A stretch of DNA of 64,000 nt from Sphaerulina vaccinii (Eukaryota; Ascomycota; Dothideomycetes; Mycosphaerellales; Mycosphaerellaceae): positions 1,922,001 through 1,986,000 of the forward strand of contig JAKUDP010000006.1 in assembly GCA_022570795.1 (NCBI GenBank), given 5' to 3'. Under the pieces are notes generated by a model. It had not been told where the DNA came from. It worked only from the letters and a program-made list of their open reading frames with translations, and searched no databases. The position numbers were made by a program, and so were the translations under genes. This document shows, piece after piece, positions 54,114 through 64,000 of this stretch (its first letter is position 1; each line of letters starts with the position of its first letter).

Positions 54114-54630
54114 CGTGCTATAGCCTATCGCGGCGTGATGGGAGGATCGGGTATGTCGTCGCGCTGCTCTTCATCGTTGGCGGTTTCGATATCGTCGCAG
54201 CTATCTCGGACGATATAGGTAAGTGAAGGCGCAAAAGGTATCGTGAAGAGCTGAAAGCAAGCTGAGGTCGTCGTCGCTATCGGGAGCTGTGGGCCGCGCG
54301 ATAAGCCACATTCTGACCACCTCACCTCTCTCTCTCTTCCTTCTACATCCTACCCATACGTCTACATTGGTAGAGACAGCTTCATCTATCGACATCTCTG
54401 CGTCCTCTCACTCTTCTCGGGACAGGCAGAGCGGCGGCAGTCCCAGACCGGGGTGTATCGGAAGAGGAAGCTGCTACTGTAACTTTCGCACGTGGGTCGT
54501 TGGTTGCTGTGATCTCATCTTCGTCTGTCTTCCAGAACATACTTTCATACATACACTGAGAGCAGTATATTGTCTACTCACCATTAATACACTGCAGCCT
54601 CTGGCATCGCATACGATACACAGCACAGAC
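54114..54630. promoter_or_regulatory. Divergent promoter region, Zn2Cys6 gene / AIG1-like gene
   Basis: 517 bp lie between the two start codons, which face away from each other. The right half is pyrimidine-rich on the plus strand (CTCTCTCTCTTCC near 54330), a common fungal core-promoter feature. No binding sites are assigned. Confidence 0.45.
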
Positions 54631-55446
54631 ATGGCGCAATCCAGCATGGCCAACAGCATCATGAGACGACACCCACTCCAGCGACTGCAAGCTCCTTCAC
54701 GGCAAGCATCTGCACTGCTGCATATCCTTGGGCTGAGCTCTTTCGCATACAGCTTTCGCCATCTCATGTACAATCCGAACCCAGTCAACGAGAGCTATGG
54801 CTGGCACTTTCAATTCCTCACGATACTGGGCCTCGGACTGGCAACAATCACTTTCTCAGCCGGACTTTTAGCGGATCTGACTTTATCACACACGCTCTTC
54901 TCGATCAAGAACACTCTCAGCGTGGCGAGTGCGCCTATGGAATGTCTCATCAGCTTGCTTTACTGGGGTCTGAGAGCCATTGACCCAAAGCTGGTCCTTC
55001 CCGATTGGGCACCACCTCTCCCATTTGCAGCAGACTGCTCCTTCCATGCTGTACCTGCCATCGCTCTCGCAGTCGATCTACTCTTCTTCTCGCCTCCCTG
55101 GACGATAGCCTTCCTGCCAGCACTAGGTCTCAGTGGAGTCATTGCGTTCGGTTACTGGTTCTGGATCGAGAAGTGTTATGAGGTCAACAAGTTCTATCCA
55201 TACCCAGTGAGTTTGATCGATTCGGGCTGCCAATTGAGGGGCACATGCTGACTACCTTTATTCCAGATCTTCGACCTCCTCTCCACTCCACAACGTGTCG
55301 GTCTCTTCGCAGCCTCCGCACTCTTGATGACACTCTCCACTTCGGCGCTGATCTGGCTATACTCTGTGATCAATGGGAAAGATGACGGAACCTGGAATAA
55401 AGAGAACGTGAAGAAGTCGAAGAGTGGGAATGTCAAAGGGGAATAG
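54631..55446 (+). CDS. FAR-17a/AIG1-like integral membrane hydrolase (251 aa)
   Basis: Exons 54631-55206 and 55267-55446 with a 60-nt intron (GTGAGT, CTGAC branch, CCAG). It has about six hydrophobic segments. The pattern Y-G-W-H-F-Q-F-L-T (Thr64), followed about 75 residues later by D-C-S-F-H-A-V-P (His139), matches the Thr and His described as catalytic in AIG1 and ADTRP, which hydrolyse fatty-acid esters of hydroxy fatty acids. Yeast has a relative of the same family in the ER. The C-terminus is basic (V-K-K-S-K-S-G-N). ATG 54631 was chosen because upstream in-frame sequence lacks ATG and is not conserved in character. It is a probable ER or plasma-membrane lipid hydrolase. Confidence 0.88.
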
Positions 55447-55791
55447 TATCTTTCGATGTGCTCTCGTGAACCCGTCGTGCACCAGGGCGGTAAATCGCAA
55501 TCGCAATCGTTTGACCGCAATCTGGTCCACAGGAGATTGAAGACGTGTGGAGGGGTGACACTACAATACAATCATAAAGATACAGAGTAAGTATTCGGCA
55601 ATACCACTCACTTCATTCGCCGGCCTCTTTCTACTTTGATGAACGCTGAGCCATAGGGCTGAAGTAAACTTCGACATGGCTCCCTGCCAGTCATTACAAC
55701 CCCAGCGGTGGTCGATGCTCACGCGTCTTCTCCTTTGACGTGCGACGCGACAAGCAATATCAACATTACTCTCGACCGACGACAGACAAAC
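55447..55791. other. Short intergenic, no gene seen
   Basis: This is the 3' flank of the AIG1-like gene and the promoter of the AT-hook-like gene. Nothing else was recognised. Confidence 0.5.
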
Positions 55792-57607
55792 ATGGCTCCT
55801 ACCATATCTCCTCCTGGCAGGCCCGCTGCTGGCCTCAAGAAGAAGCGGAAAGCTGATAGCAAGACCAGTGACGACGAGAACGCGAATGGCGCGCGTGTTG
55901 ACGCGACTCAATGTCCTACTCCGGAACCCTCACCAACTGGAAGACCTGCTGCTGCTTTGAGGAAGAAGACCAAGATGAAGCACGAGAAACGCCATCCGAG
56001 TGAGCATACTGCTCGCGTGACGAAGCCAGATCTGAAGCGACGCGTGAAACAGGTATCAACAGTTCCAATCACGTCGAGGGCCGTCACATCCAAGACACTC
56101 GCCACTGAAAGCCATGGAGTCAAGCCTATGGTGGAGAGGCGACTGGAGACTGTCAACACTGTGATTGTTGTCTCTGCTGTTGGGAAGCCTGGGCCTAGAA
56201 AGCGAATCAGGACAAGTATGCTAGAACATCAACTCTCTGCGGTACCCACCGGATTTCACGAGCCATCGTGTGAAACTCATGATGTTGAGACTGCGCCGGA
56301 ACAGAACACCTCTGATGTCCCTGCGAGTGTGGAGAGTATCGTCATTTCTGCCGTCGGCAAGCCTGGTCCCAAGAAACGAAGGTTCGTCGCCACCGGCGCT
56401 CAAGTCACCGGGGTCACTTCCGCATTGCATCCTACGAAGTTGTCTAGCACACCAAAGATGGACTCTGGACCTTCTTCTCCCGAGGGGAAAGGCAAGACTG
56501 TTGCTACGACCGTCTTGAGCCACGACAGAAGCGTCAAAGCTCGCTTGCTCGATCGACAGCCTAATGCAGAGCGCATCAGCACAGACATGTTTGAAGATAG
56601 TCAGCGGGACGCTACGATCATTGATACAAGCTCAAAGAAGGCCGCCCTCAAAGCACAGAAGCAAGACGTTCATCTCAAGCCGCAAGCAGCAACTGTAAGC
56701 CTGACAGCCACAACTGACCGGCCACCAACGAGTCGCAAATGTCCCTCTGCTATCGCTGCCGCCCCTTTTGTCAAGCCAGAACCCAAGGCTCAGAAGCAAG
56801 ACGTCCGTATATCCAAGCCGCAAGGAGGTACTGTCGATCATCCGATCACGATCAATACGCCTCCATCGAGTGTAGACATCTCTACTCCTATTGTTCCAAG
56901 CAGGTCAGCTTCCGAAGCCCAGAAGGACAAGGCCAGTCTAGCCAAAGAGACCGCACGAAGCATCACTGCAAGCAAGGCAGTCGAGAAGCAAAAGGCAAGC
57001 GAAGCCCGACTCAAAACACTGCAAGGCAAGCGTCATTTCGCAAGTCCTACCAAGAAACCTTTCACTGCTACCTCACAAACCAAGTCAGCTGCCACGACTC
57101 AAGGTCGAATTACCAAGCCAGCAATACGACCAGTTACGAAGCAGCCCTATATCCCCAAGTACAATTTCAAAGCTCGGGAAGCCCGGCGAACCCGCCGATA
57201 CCAAGCTTCGCAACTCGAGTGTGAAGGTCGTCGATGGTGTCGTTTCTATCGAGCAGGTGAGCTCATAAAGCAGTTCTAGACTTTCGCACTCTCGACTGAC
57301 TGTTAAGGTCCATCGAGACATATCCCTCAAATCCGATGTGCCAATCTGAAATGTGCTGTCAAGGACTATCACAAAGAAGTAAAGATCATTACTGACTCAA
57401 GCTGATGTGTGGATGCTGATGTGTGTACAGTGTGTCGGCAGAGCCAACATAAACAAATATCCTGTTGATACGGTCTGTGAGTGGGTTTGTAGAATGTGTA
57501 GGATTCATCATGCGCCAAAGAATGGGGTATACCATGAGCAGGTGAAGGAGGGGCAGCAGAAGACGTTGGGACGATGGCGTGAGTATACTTACTATAGCCC
57601 GCGATGA
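55792..57607 (+). CDS. AT-hook-like basic protein with Cys-rich C-terminus (570 aa)
   Basis: Exons 55792-57256, 57308-57378 and 57431-57607, with introns of 51 and 52 nt. Two N-terminal repeats (P-G-R-P-A-A-G-L-K-K-K-R-K near residue 8 and T-G-R-P-A-A-A-L-R-K-K near 49) and two later ones (S-A-V-G-K-P-G-P-R-K-R at 128 and S-A-V-G-K-P-G-P-K-K-R-R at 186) have the G-R-P or G-K-P core flanked by basic residues seen in AT-hooks. The middle is Lys/Ser/Thr/Pro-rich and disordered. Exons 2 and 3 add a Cys-rich end (C499, C504, C513, C528, C532, C535) that may bind zinc. A further exon after 57570 is possible. It is probably nuclear. No family was named. Confidence 0.65.
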
Positions 57608-58654
57608 GAGACTTGAGGAAGAAGGCTGATGTGTTTGCAGTACTTTCAAGGTGAATGCAGAAAGTGCTGCACTGCCTCCGCGGCGAAACTTGATTTCTCT
57701 TCGTGAGTTGGACTTCATCAGACTGAGATGTAATATGGTATTGCTGGGCTTCGGTACTCGTATCAGCAGTTTCCTATTTTCTTGATGTTACTGGTTCGAT
57801 GTCGCTGATTTCGTTGGTAGCATTGATTGACTAAGCGAAGCAAGAAGATCTCGTCCTTGTCGAACAGACGAGTCGAGCGTATGAGGTCCCCAGCCGAGCA
57901 GAGCATCGTGCTTGAAGTACCTTCTCGCTGTTCTCTGACAGCTACCCTAGTGCTCGGCGACAGGGCCATACTCATATACAAAGAAGATCTCACCTCCTTG
58001 AGGCCGTCTCGAGATACGATGTCATCCTCGAATACTGACTGGTCGCGCCCCAGCATTCAGCTTTGTCCATTGCAGACATATATCCTGGACACGCAGCGAT
58101 TCTCTTCCATGCTGCTAACAGGATGCGCTCATCACCCGGTCCCATAATCTTCCATAGCTTGGCCGCGGTCACTTGATGGAACGCCTCAATGACGTCCGTG
58201 TCGATGGCATTGAGAGCTTCTTTCTGGTCATCCTCCCTGGACGCCGCCCTCAAACACTGCATTGACTTATCTACGCACGCAGCAGCATAGTGCCCAGCTC
58301 GAAGCTAGAGATCTCCCAGGTTCTACGATTTCACTACACTGGCGAATAGCATATTCAGGACGAGACTCTGCTCGCCGTGAGAAGATGAAGTATGAAACGG
58401 GAGTGCTTGGCTGATCTCTGTGTTCGAGCTAGCTACTACGCCACTGCGTCTCCAGACAAGTCGCTAGAGCATTCGAGGCAGTTCCTCGAGATTAGAATAG
58501 TGAAGTTCAGGCGCACAGGCGAAGTGAAAGTGAAGTTCTTGGCAGAGCAATAAATGTCTTTCGATAGTTTGCTCGTCTTCTCCACAGTGCCTTCGAGTGT
58601 AGCCATATTACCAGAACTCCTTCGACTCCTCTCTCGCACTTGCGAATGTACACC
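57608..58654. other. Intergenic containing a BTB relic
   Basis: Apart from the minus-strand relic at 57990-58304, this region has no supported gene. A CTCTCCACAGTG stretch near 58580 is upstream of the first BTB gene. Confidence 0.5.
57990..58304 (-). pseudogene. C-terminal remnant of a BTB-family gene
   Basis: The minus-strand frame reads E-A-L-N-A-I-D-T-D-V-I-E-A-F-H-Q-V-T-A, then L-A-A-W-K-R-I-A-A-C-P-G-Y. This aligns with the C-terminus of the plus-strand BTB gene at 58655-59370 (E-A-V-D-A-I-D-K-T-V-I-K-R-F-H-S-V-T-A, then V-A-A-W-Q-T-L-N-A-Y-P-A-Y). No BTB domain or start codon is found upstream; an in-frame TAG sits at 58305-58307. It is an inverted, truncated paralogue. Confidence 0.75.
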
Positions 58655-59370
58655 ATGGCTTTCAAGAAGGAGATGATGCACGAAGCGGAGTGGTGGAAGA
58701 AGAGACTGGCCATTGGCGATACCTGCTACGAGGACGAACGGCGTCACAAGGTTCCTGATTTCACCATCTCCACTAAGGAAGGATACTTCTGCGTACACAC
58801 GCGTATCATTTGTGCCTATCCATTCTTCGAGGCCGCTTGCAACGGAGGCTTCAGAGAGGCTCGTTCGGGAGTCATCAAGATTCCAGAGAGCGCAGAGACT
58901 GTACGCGGGATGCTACAACATATCTATGGTCTTCCGCTCAGTCCTCTGACTTTGGACAACAACAACAAGAAGGGAATGTGCTATCTGGTAGATCTCCATA
59001 TCGCCGCAGACAAGGCAAGGACAACATGCCTGAGTTATATGCAATTGTCGCTAACTTAAAGCAGTATGACCTTCCAACACTGCGAACGATTACCGAGAAA
59101 CGCCTTTCACAACAGATCTCCTATATACAAGGCGATCTGGTCAATTGGACTGACAAGTTATTATTCGACCTGAGCACATACATGCATTGTCAAGAAGCCG
59201 TGGACGCAATCGACAAGACAGTCATTAAGCGCTTCCACTCTGTAACCGCGTTTAGGATCCACATAATCATGAGAAGGGGAGAAGGCGATGCTCTTGTGGC
59301 CGCATGGCAGACTCTCAATGCCTATCCGGCATACATCACAGCGGTCATGTCGCCAATGCAAGAGAATTAG
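58655..59370 (+). CDS. BTB/POZ domain protein 1 (221 aa)
   Basis: Exons 58655-59014 and 59065-59370. The 50-nt intron starts with GCAAGG, a GC-AG intron, with a GCTAAC branch and AAAGCAG acceptor. Its position (A-A-D-K|Y-D-L-P) and phase equal those of the GT-AG intron in the next BTB gene, which supports the call. The BTB domain covers about residues 30-135: D-F-T-I-S-T, V-H-T-R-I-I-C-A-Y-P-F-F, A-A-C-N-G-G-F-R-E-A, I-P-E-S-A-E, L-Q-H-I-Y and A-A-D-K-Y-D-L-P. BTB domains dimerise and often bind cullin-3; here no other domain is present, and such stand-alone BTB genes are abundant in Dothideomycetes. The role is unknown. Confidence 0.87.
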
Positions 59371-59788
59371 CTTTGGGGACCACGCTGATGAGACTCTCGA
59401 GATGATTGGAAATGTGACTGGCTCCGCTTGGCTAGGAGGACTGGGCTGGCGAAGTGCTCGTAGGATAGCGAAGCGATGTTCGCGATGGTTTCGGAGACGG
59501 AGATTGTGCAAATGAATACTCATATCCTATGAACACGGAAGCTCAGCCCTCTCGGGCCATCCATAGACTGTTCGACTCGAGTCTTAGACGGTGTACTGAT
59601 ACACCAACAGCCTTGACTGATTTACTACTCGAGAATTTCGACAGGGCCTTCTTTTGTCTTCTCGTGCATTCGCTTGTAGTGTTGCCAGAGCAACGGTCTC
59701 TTTGCAAAGTTTGGTCATTCTCACCTTCTCTGGAATACACCACACCACCGACAACTGGAAGATGCCTTTCTAGAAGAAGCTACGCGTC
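59371..59788. other. Short intergenic between BTB paralogues
   Basis: No gene was seen. It contains the promoter of the second BTB gene. Confidence 0.5.
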
Positions 59789-60908
59789 ATGAGGTTCTGG
59801 AGGAGAAAGAAGAAGCCTTTGGATAGCTGCGAGCCTGCGGCCATCGTTGACTCAGTGCAGCAGTCTGGCGCAGGAGAAATTAGGTTGGACGACTCGAAGC
59901 ACATCGGCGTCGAACAATCAGGTCCACCAGACACCTCCAACTCGTCCATGCTCCGCAGTGCTCCACCTGCCACTACAACGCTCGAGTGGGGTCGTACTAG
60001 CCCACGGTCCATGGCTGGTCTGATGAGCACCTACAGTGGCAGCAGAAGTACTTCTCCTTCCTCTGAATGGAGTCGTCGCGGTCTCGATGACAACTACTCA
60101 ACCACTGAGCTGGACCTCAGCCCTGGCGTATGGGACTCTCCATTGGTTGCCACTGGCACGAGAGAACTCAGTCCTGGCATATCGGAGTCATTAGACCAGC
60201 TCACTCTGGATCTACTCCCAACCTCATTCCAGAGGTATGGATCTCAAGAGCACCGGGATGTGATCATCTCAACGTCGACCAAAGAGTTCCGAGTGCACAA
60301 GAGTGTGCTATGTGCAGCGTGTCCGTTCTTTAGAGCTGCCTGTAACGGTGGCTTCAGGGAGGCACATACCGGAGTCATACACCTGCCAGAAAGTGCAGAG
60401 GTCGTGCACCTGATGTTGGAACACATCTATTACCCGTCAAGCTTTGAAGATTGTCGCAACAGTGTAAACCTCTTGATCGAGCTTCATCTTGCCGCAGATA
60501 AGGTATGTTCAGAAAATCTTCGAGAAGTCTACCTCTGAATGTCGCTGACGCCTTCAGTATGGACTTTCTGGGCGAACCACGGTCAGCAGTTTCAGCCATG
60601 GCTCTTTGCGAGTGGCCACCAAGAACCAAATCCTACATCGCATTCGCCTCGCTGATTGTGATTCCCGTCGGTTTCTGGTCGAGCTTGGCGTGTACATTTA
60701 CAAGCACGAAGGTCTGGACGCGATCGACTCAGCAATCACGAAGTGCCTCCATGCGAGGACTGCGACTCTCTTACCAACGATCATCTCGCAAGATGATGAC
60801 ATGTGGCAGCAGCTCAAGGACCAGCCAGTCTACCTCGATAATGTCATGAAGAGCTTGACAAGCACCACGGCCTGGATCTCTGTACGCCGTGAGCTTCTGC
60901 GGCATTGA
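59789..60908 (+). CDS. BTB/POZ domain protein 2 with long N-terminal extension (354 aa)
   Basis: Exons 59789-60502 and 60558-60908 with a 55-nt intron (GTATGT, CTGAC branch, TTCAG) at the same place as in its neighbour (A-A-D-K|Y-G-L). Residues 1-150 form a Ser/Thr/Pro-rich extension absent from BTB protein 1, starting with a basic M-R-F-W-R-R-K-K-K-P. The BTB domain runs from about 155 to 260 with the same A-A-C-N-G-G-F-R-E-A and L-P-E-S-A-E motifs. The C-terminal helical region (L-D-A-I-D-S-A-I-T-K-C-L) is shared with its paralogue and with the relic at 57990. Tandem duplication explains the pair. Function is unknown. Confidence 0.87.
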
Positions 60909-61737
60909 GTTCCGCTGCACATTTTGCTTGAGGAATAGAGTACTTGTCAGAGATGATGCTTGGTGTGGCGAGATAGCGAATGCGATAATAGATGTTCTGC
61001 AGTCCGTCTGGAGCGATGGTAGGCGAAAGCAGAAGGACCTTGGTGACCAGCCAAGGTCTGTCTCAGGAACAGTCGGGCCCAGCGACTGGTAGCATTTGCC
61101 TGGGTCAGAAACGCGACAATCACGTTAGCTTCCATTCAAGACGAAAAGCTGCACGATTTGTACTCACGATGTTCTGTCTAGACGGCTCACAGTATGTCCT
61201 TATCGTGCCAAGATCCCGTCTGCCCAAGTGTTCCAAGTGTTTCACGTTCGATCTTCCACAGCTCTCTTCCCTGCATCGGCTTGCTTCACCATGTCAGTGA
61301 CGTCTCCGACAGTTCCGTGTCATGATTGACGAAGTGGCTGAGTTGACATCGTTTCATGTGCATGAAGAAGGATCGGGCAGCAAGTCTAGCAGTTCAGCGA
61401 TCCGTCATTGAGTCGGGTCGAGAACTGCGATAGAGAGAGAGAGGGAGACGTAGCGACAGCTTCCTTCCAAGTCGCTCATTGATGTCTACACATTTGACGT
61501 TAGATATAGGTAGTATCCGAACATAGCATATTCGTAATTGTAACAAATTTTTGTCACCGCCGTCGACATCGTGGTTCATCCCTCATCCAAAAGAGCGTAG
61601 TCGTGTCGTTCCATATACTCCAAAGGCGCCAACGCTCAACCCATATACATTTACACATATCTTCTTACTCTTCTTGCTTCGTCGTTCATACATCGTAGTC
61701 GGAGATCGTGTATGTCCAGCTCGACATCGTACAAATC
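60909..61737. other. Intergenic, no gene seen
   Basis: This is the convergent 3' flank of the second BTB gene and of the PPPY membrane-protein gene. Only short frames are present. Confidence 0.5.
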
Positions 61738-62880
61738 CTACACATCCACCTCCTTCTCAATGTCACTGTCTTTACTTTCCGCGGAGCCACGCCTATCTTC
61801 AAGTCGTCTGAGCGCGTCATCAGGCAAAGACGGCACAGGACTATTCGGATCATCAAACGGGTCATGGTCTCCAAGACTCCTGCTCCTATTAACAGCAGGC
61901 GCAAGCATAACTGTAGGTCCACCGACAGACATTCGAGCTGCTCGAGCAGAATGGATCGAAGCAGTATCGCTGTACGCATCACTATTGATGCTTCGGGATG
62001 AACCAGGTCGGTTACCAGCTTGTAGGAAAGATGGATTGGGAGACAGGAGGTCGTTCGAGTGAGGTGACAGAGGCGACACCGGTGACACTGGCGATACAAC
62101 GGTATTGCTCTGCTGATGAGGAATACGTAGTTGTGTCTTCTCATTGCTCGGTTGTGGGTGTGAAAAGTTGCGTGCTAGCACAGGCTCGTTGCTAGTGTTC
62201 GTCATATCGACCATGTATGGCGGAGGCTCATCGTCCTGCGGGCTTGTACTTCTGCTCGAAGTGTCCAATCCGGTCATGTAGCTGTTGTTGTGAGGTGAAG
62301 TCACCTCTGGTCTCGAGCTCTTTTGTGAAGATGCACTGCTCCTCAGACTTCCCCATTTCTCTCGTAGGCCGAAGAAGCCAACCTTGTTTATACTGCTGCT
62401 GCTATCTGGCCGAGCCTGCTCTTGCCGGGATCTTCTTCTTCTGCGTAGGATGATGAATGCTAGAAGAGCAAATATAGCTGCCAACACGATGGGTACCACA
62501 ATGGCTGCTGCGAGCTGGCCGTCCGATAGTCCACCATCATCATCCTTCTCATCGGAGTACGGTAGTGGTGTATCTGTGCTCTCGGGCGAAGAAGTCTGCT
62601 GTACATTGTTCTGGCTCGAGTACGTCTGCGTTGCCAATGTCGTTCCCGGGGAGCCAGTCGAGTACGGAGTAGTATAGCTATCGATTTGAGCAGTACTCGC
62701 AAACGCTTGGCCCGAGTCCACTGTCGTCGTATAGGGGCTATCCGTCTCCATGGTCGTCTGTGTCACTGTCCCCACCTCCGCTGTACGAGTGGCTGCCTCT
62801 ACGACACTGGACATGAAAGCAGAGTACCTCGCCGCGGCGGCTCCACCGTCGCCGACGTTCTGAACGAAACTGTTCGCCAT
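61738..62880 (-). CDS. Single-pass membrane protein with cytosolic PPPY motif (380 aa)
   Basis: A single-exon gene on the minus strand from ATG 62880. Residues 1-118 are Ser/Thr-rich and likely O-glycosylated outside the cell. A transmembrane helix at about 122-145 (A-A-A-I-V-V-P-I-V-L-A-A-I) is followed by R-R-R-R-R, the usual cytosolic stop. The tail is disordered and contains P-P-P-Y at 219-222, the ligand of WW domains in Rsp5/NEDD4-type ubiquitin ligases, and a run of S-P-V-S-P sites. There is no cleavable signal peptide, so it may insert through the helix itself. The layout (S/T stalk, one helix, basic tail) is like fungal wall sensors, but no WSC cysteine domain is present. Confidence 0.8.
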   Translation of the reverse strand: MANSFVQNVGDGGAAAARYSAFMSSVVEAATRTAEVGTVTQTTMETDSPYTTTVDSGQAFASTAQIDSYTTPYSTGSPGTTLATQTYSSQNNVQQTSSPESTDTPLPYSDEKDDDGGLSDGQLAAAIVVPIVLAAIFALLAFIILRRRRRSRQEQARPDSSSSINKVGFFGLREKWGSLRSSASSQKSSRPEVTSPHNNSYMTGLDTSSRSTSPQDDEPPPYMVDMTNTSNEPVLARNFSHPQPSNEKTQLRIPHQQSNTVVSPVSPVSPLSPHSNDLLSPNPSFLQAGNRPGSSRSINSDAYSDTASIHSARAARMSVGGPTVMLAPAVNRSRSLGDHDPFDDPNSPVPSLPDDALRRLEDRRGSAESKDSDIEKEVDV

Positions 62881-64000
62881 GTCTCAGTCAGTCGATCGAA
62901 TGATGCTGGTAGAAATGTGAACGATGAGGTTTGACCTGCATCCCTCGTTCGCAGAACATGTCAGAAGACCAAAGTACACAGGCAGAGGAGAGAAAAGTTG
63001 CTCACAGGAGTAAGATGCGGTATGCACTAGAGCGGAGTTGTCGGAGCTGGTGGGGAAAGCTTGCATGAGCTTCCTGGACCTCTTCTCTGACACCCTGTGA
63101 CTTACTTCACTGTGTCAGATCTTGCTGACAGCTGCGTGGGAGAGCCCCATCGCAAACTTTGACTGTAGGAGAACAAGGAAAAGAGTTGGAATGGTGCTGC
63201 TTTGCCTCTGAAGACGGGTTAGGAGAGAGACACGGCCAAGAGAATGGAATTGCTCGCGATCATGCCAGAGACACGTGTGACAGCGTGTCACACATGATGA
63301 GGGGAATCTTGTGCTATGCAGCATGCATGTGAGAAGCCGGTGGGATGCTCCAGGATGCGTATAAGAGCCTGAGGAAGAGGCAAGGACTCGGACATCCTTG
63401 CACCGGATAAGTGCAGTTCGTGTCACTCTGCATCCTTCCTATATTTGTGATACCCATTGGCGGTCTGACATTGGCAGCAAACATCTTCTTGTGGTTCCGG
63501 CTGTATGTGAGTGAACGCTTGATGAGATAGCGTTCTGCAAATGATGAAAGGAAGGAATCTTGAGCAGTAGAGGTGAGCTCAGTACGGTTTCGTCCCTGCG
63601 TGGCATGGGACACAAATGCCAGTCCGGACGGCGGGTAGGAAACCTTCGAGAGTCGTTGCAGCCACCGCGCCAGCGATAAGCGGCTTGCTTCTCGAGGCAA
63701 AGTGAGGTCGCCACCGAAGATGCCACAGCATATGGCAGAAATATATGAGAGTTGGACGGGCCTACGCGAGCAATAGAGCGGCCGGTGAGCTCAAACGCGG
63801 CAGGATGCTTCTTGTCCTTAAGGAGAGAAGAAGAGAAAAGGAACGAAAAGAAAGTCTCAGCGTTGAAAGGTTTTGGTGCTTCAAACACGCTTTCGTCCCT
63901 GCGTGGCCGCCCAAGGTGTCGCCAGCAAGTGAAACTCGCATGGCAAACCTACCGAAGCTGTTGAGTTCATTCGCCGCGCCACAAATCTGAGCGTTTTGAA
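62881..64000. other. 1.1-kb region to the window end, no gene seen
   Basis: This is the promoter of the PPPY gene and further sequence with overlapping chance frames on both strands. A gene entering from the right cannot be excluded. Confidence 0.4.

Noticed and set aside
1..64000. tRNA, rRNA, CRISPR arrays, terminal inverted repeats or complete transposons
   Set aside because: Scanned by eye for box A/box B tRNA signals, regular short repeats with spacers, and reverse-transcriptase or transposase motifs; none was found.

Overview
The window is nuclear DNA of a filamentous ascomycete (Pezizomycotina), most likely a Dothideomycete. Evidence: spliceosomal introns mostly 47-61 nt long with GTAAGT/GTATGT-type donors and CTAAC/CTGAC branch sites; a Zn(II)2Cys6 regulator; STE24; a GPI-anchored wall protein; LysM proteins; and several families typical of that class (BTB, F-box-like, GNAT-like and short SANT-like proteins). 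The class is inferred, not proven. Genes lie on both strands with no operon logic. Many open frames on the opposite strand of real genes were discarded.

Layout. 1-8.6 kb: a 5'-truncated unknown gene, a RING E3-like gene, an RRxS-rich phosphoprotein-like gene, an F-box-like gene, the first member of a local paralogue family (N-terminal motif HWLxKTPxExL) and a coiled-coil gene. 8.9-13.1 kb: a 98-bp tandem duplication, two more family members and a diverged repeat region. 13.4-15.2 kb: a secreted GH32 fructofuranosidase. 16.3-19.2 kb: two tandem lysine-rich genes ending in a GATA-like zinc finger. 19.5-21.7 kb: STE24 divergent from the gene for mitochondrial ribosomal protein bL34m, which appears only after splicing. 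22.3-29.6 kb: an acidic protein with a C-terminal membrane segment, an 85-aa membrane protein, a LysM plus transglycosylase-like protein, a broken gene carrying a LysM fragment, a 55-aa secreted peptide with eight cysteines, and a GPI protein. 29.6-41.4 kb: a gene-poor accessory stretch with three decaying genes and diverged repeats. 41.4-46.7 kb: four genes, two of them tiny and multi-exon. 46.7-51.6 kb: another gene-poor repeat region. 51.6-62.9 kb: a Zn2Cys6 regulator with a 17-nt exon inside its zinc cluster, an AIG1/FAR-17a-like hydrolase, an AT-hook-like protein, a BTB cluster (two genes plus a relic) and a single-pass membrane protein with a PPPY motif.

Housekeeping genes (STE24, bL34m, AIG1-like, the zinc-cluster regulator) are intact. 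The material between them is lineage-specific, often paralogous, and partly decaying. Five small genes were recovered only by joining exons by eye: bL34m, the eight-cysteine peptide, the 85-aa and 84-aa membrane proteins, and a SANT-like protein. No tRNA, rRNA, CRISPR array or intact transposon was seen. The most novel items are the HWLxKTP family with its degenerate Nudix-like N-terminus, the tandem lysine-repeat/GATA-like genes, the eight-cysteine peptide and the LysM-fragment chimera. All exon boundaries are manual inferences without transcript evidence.
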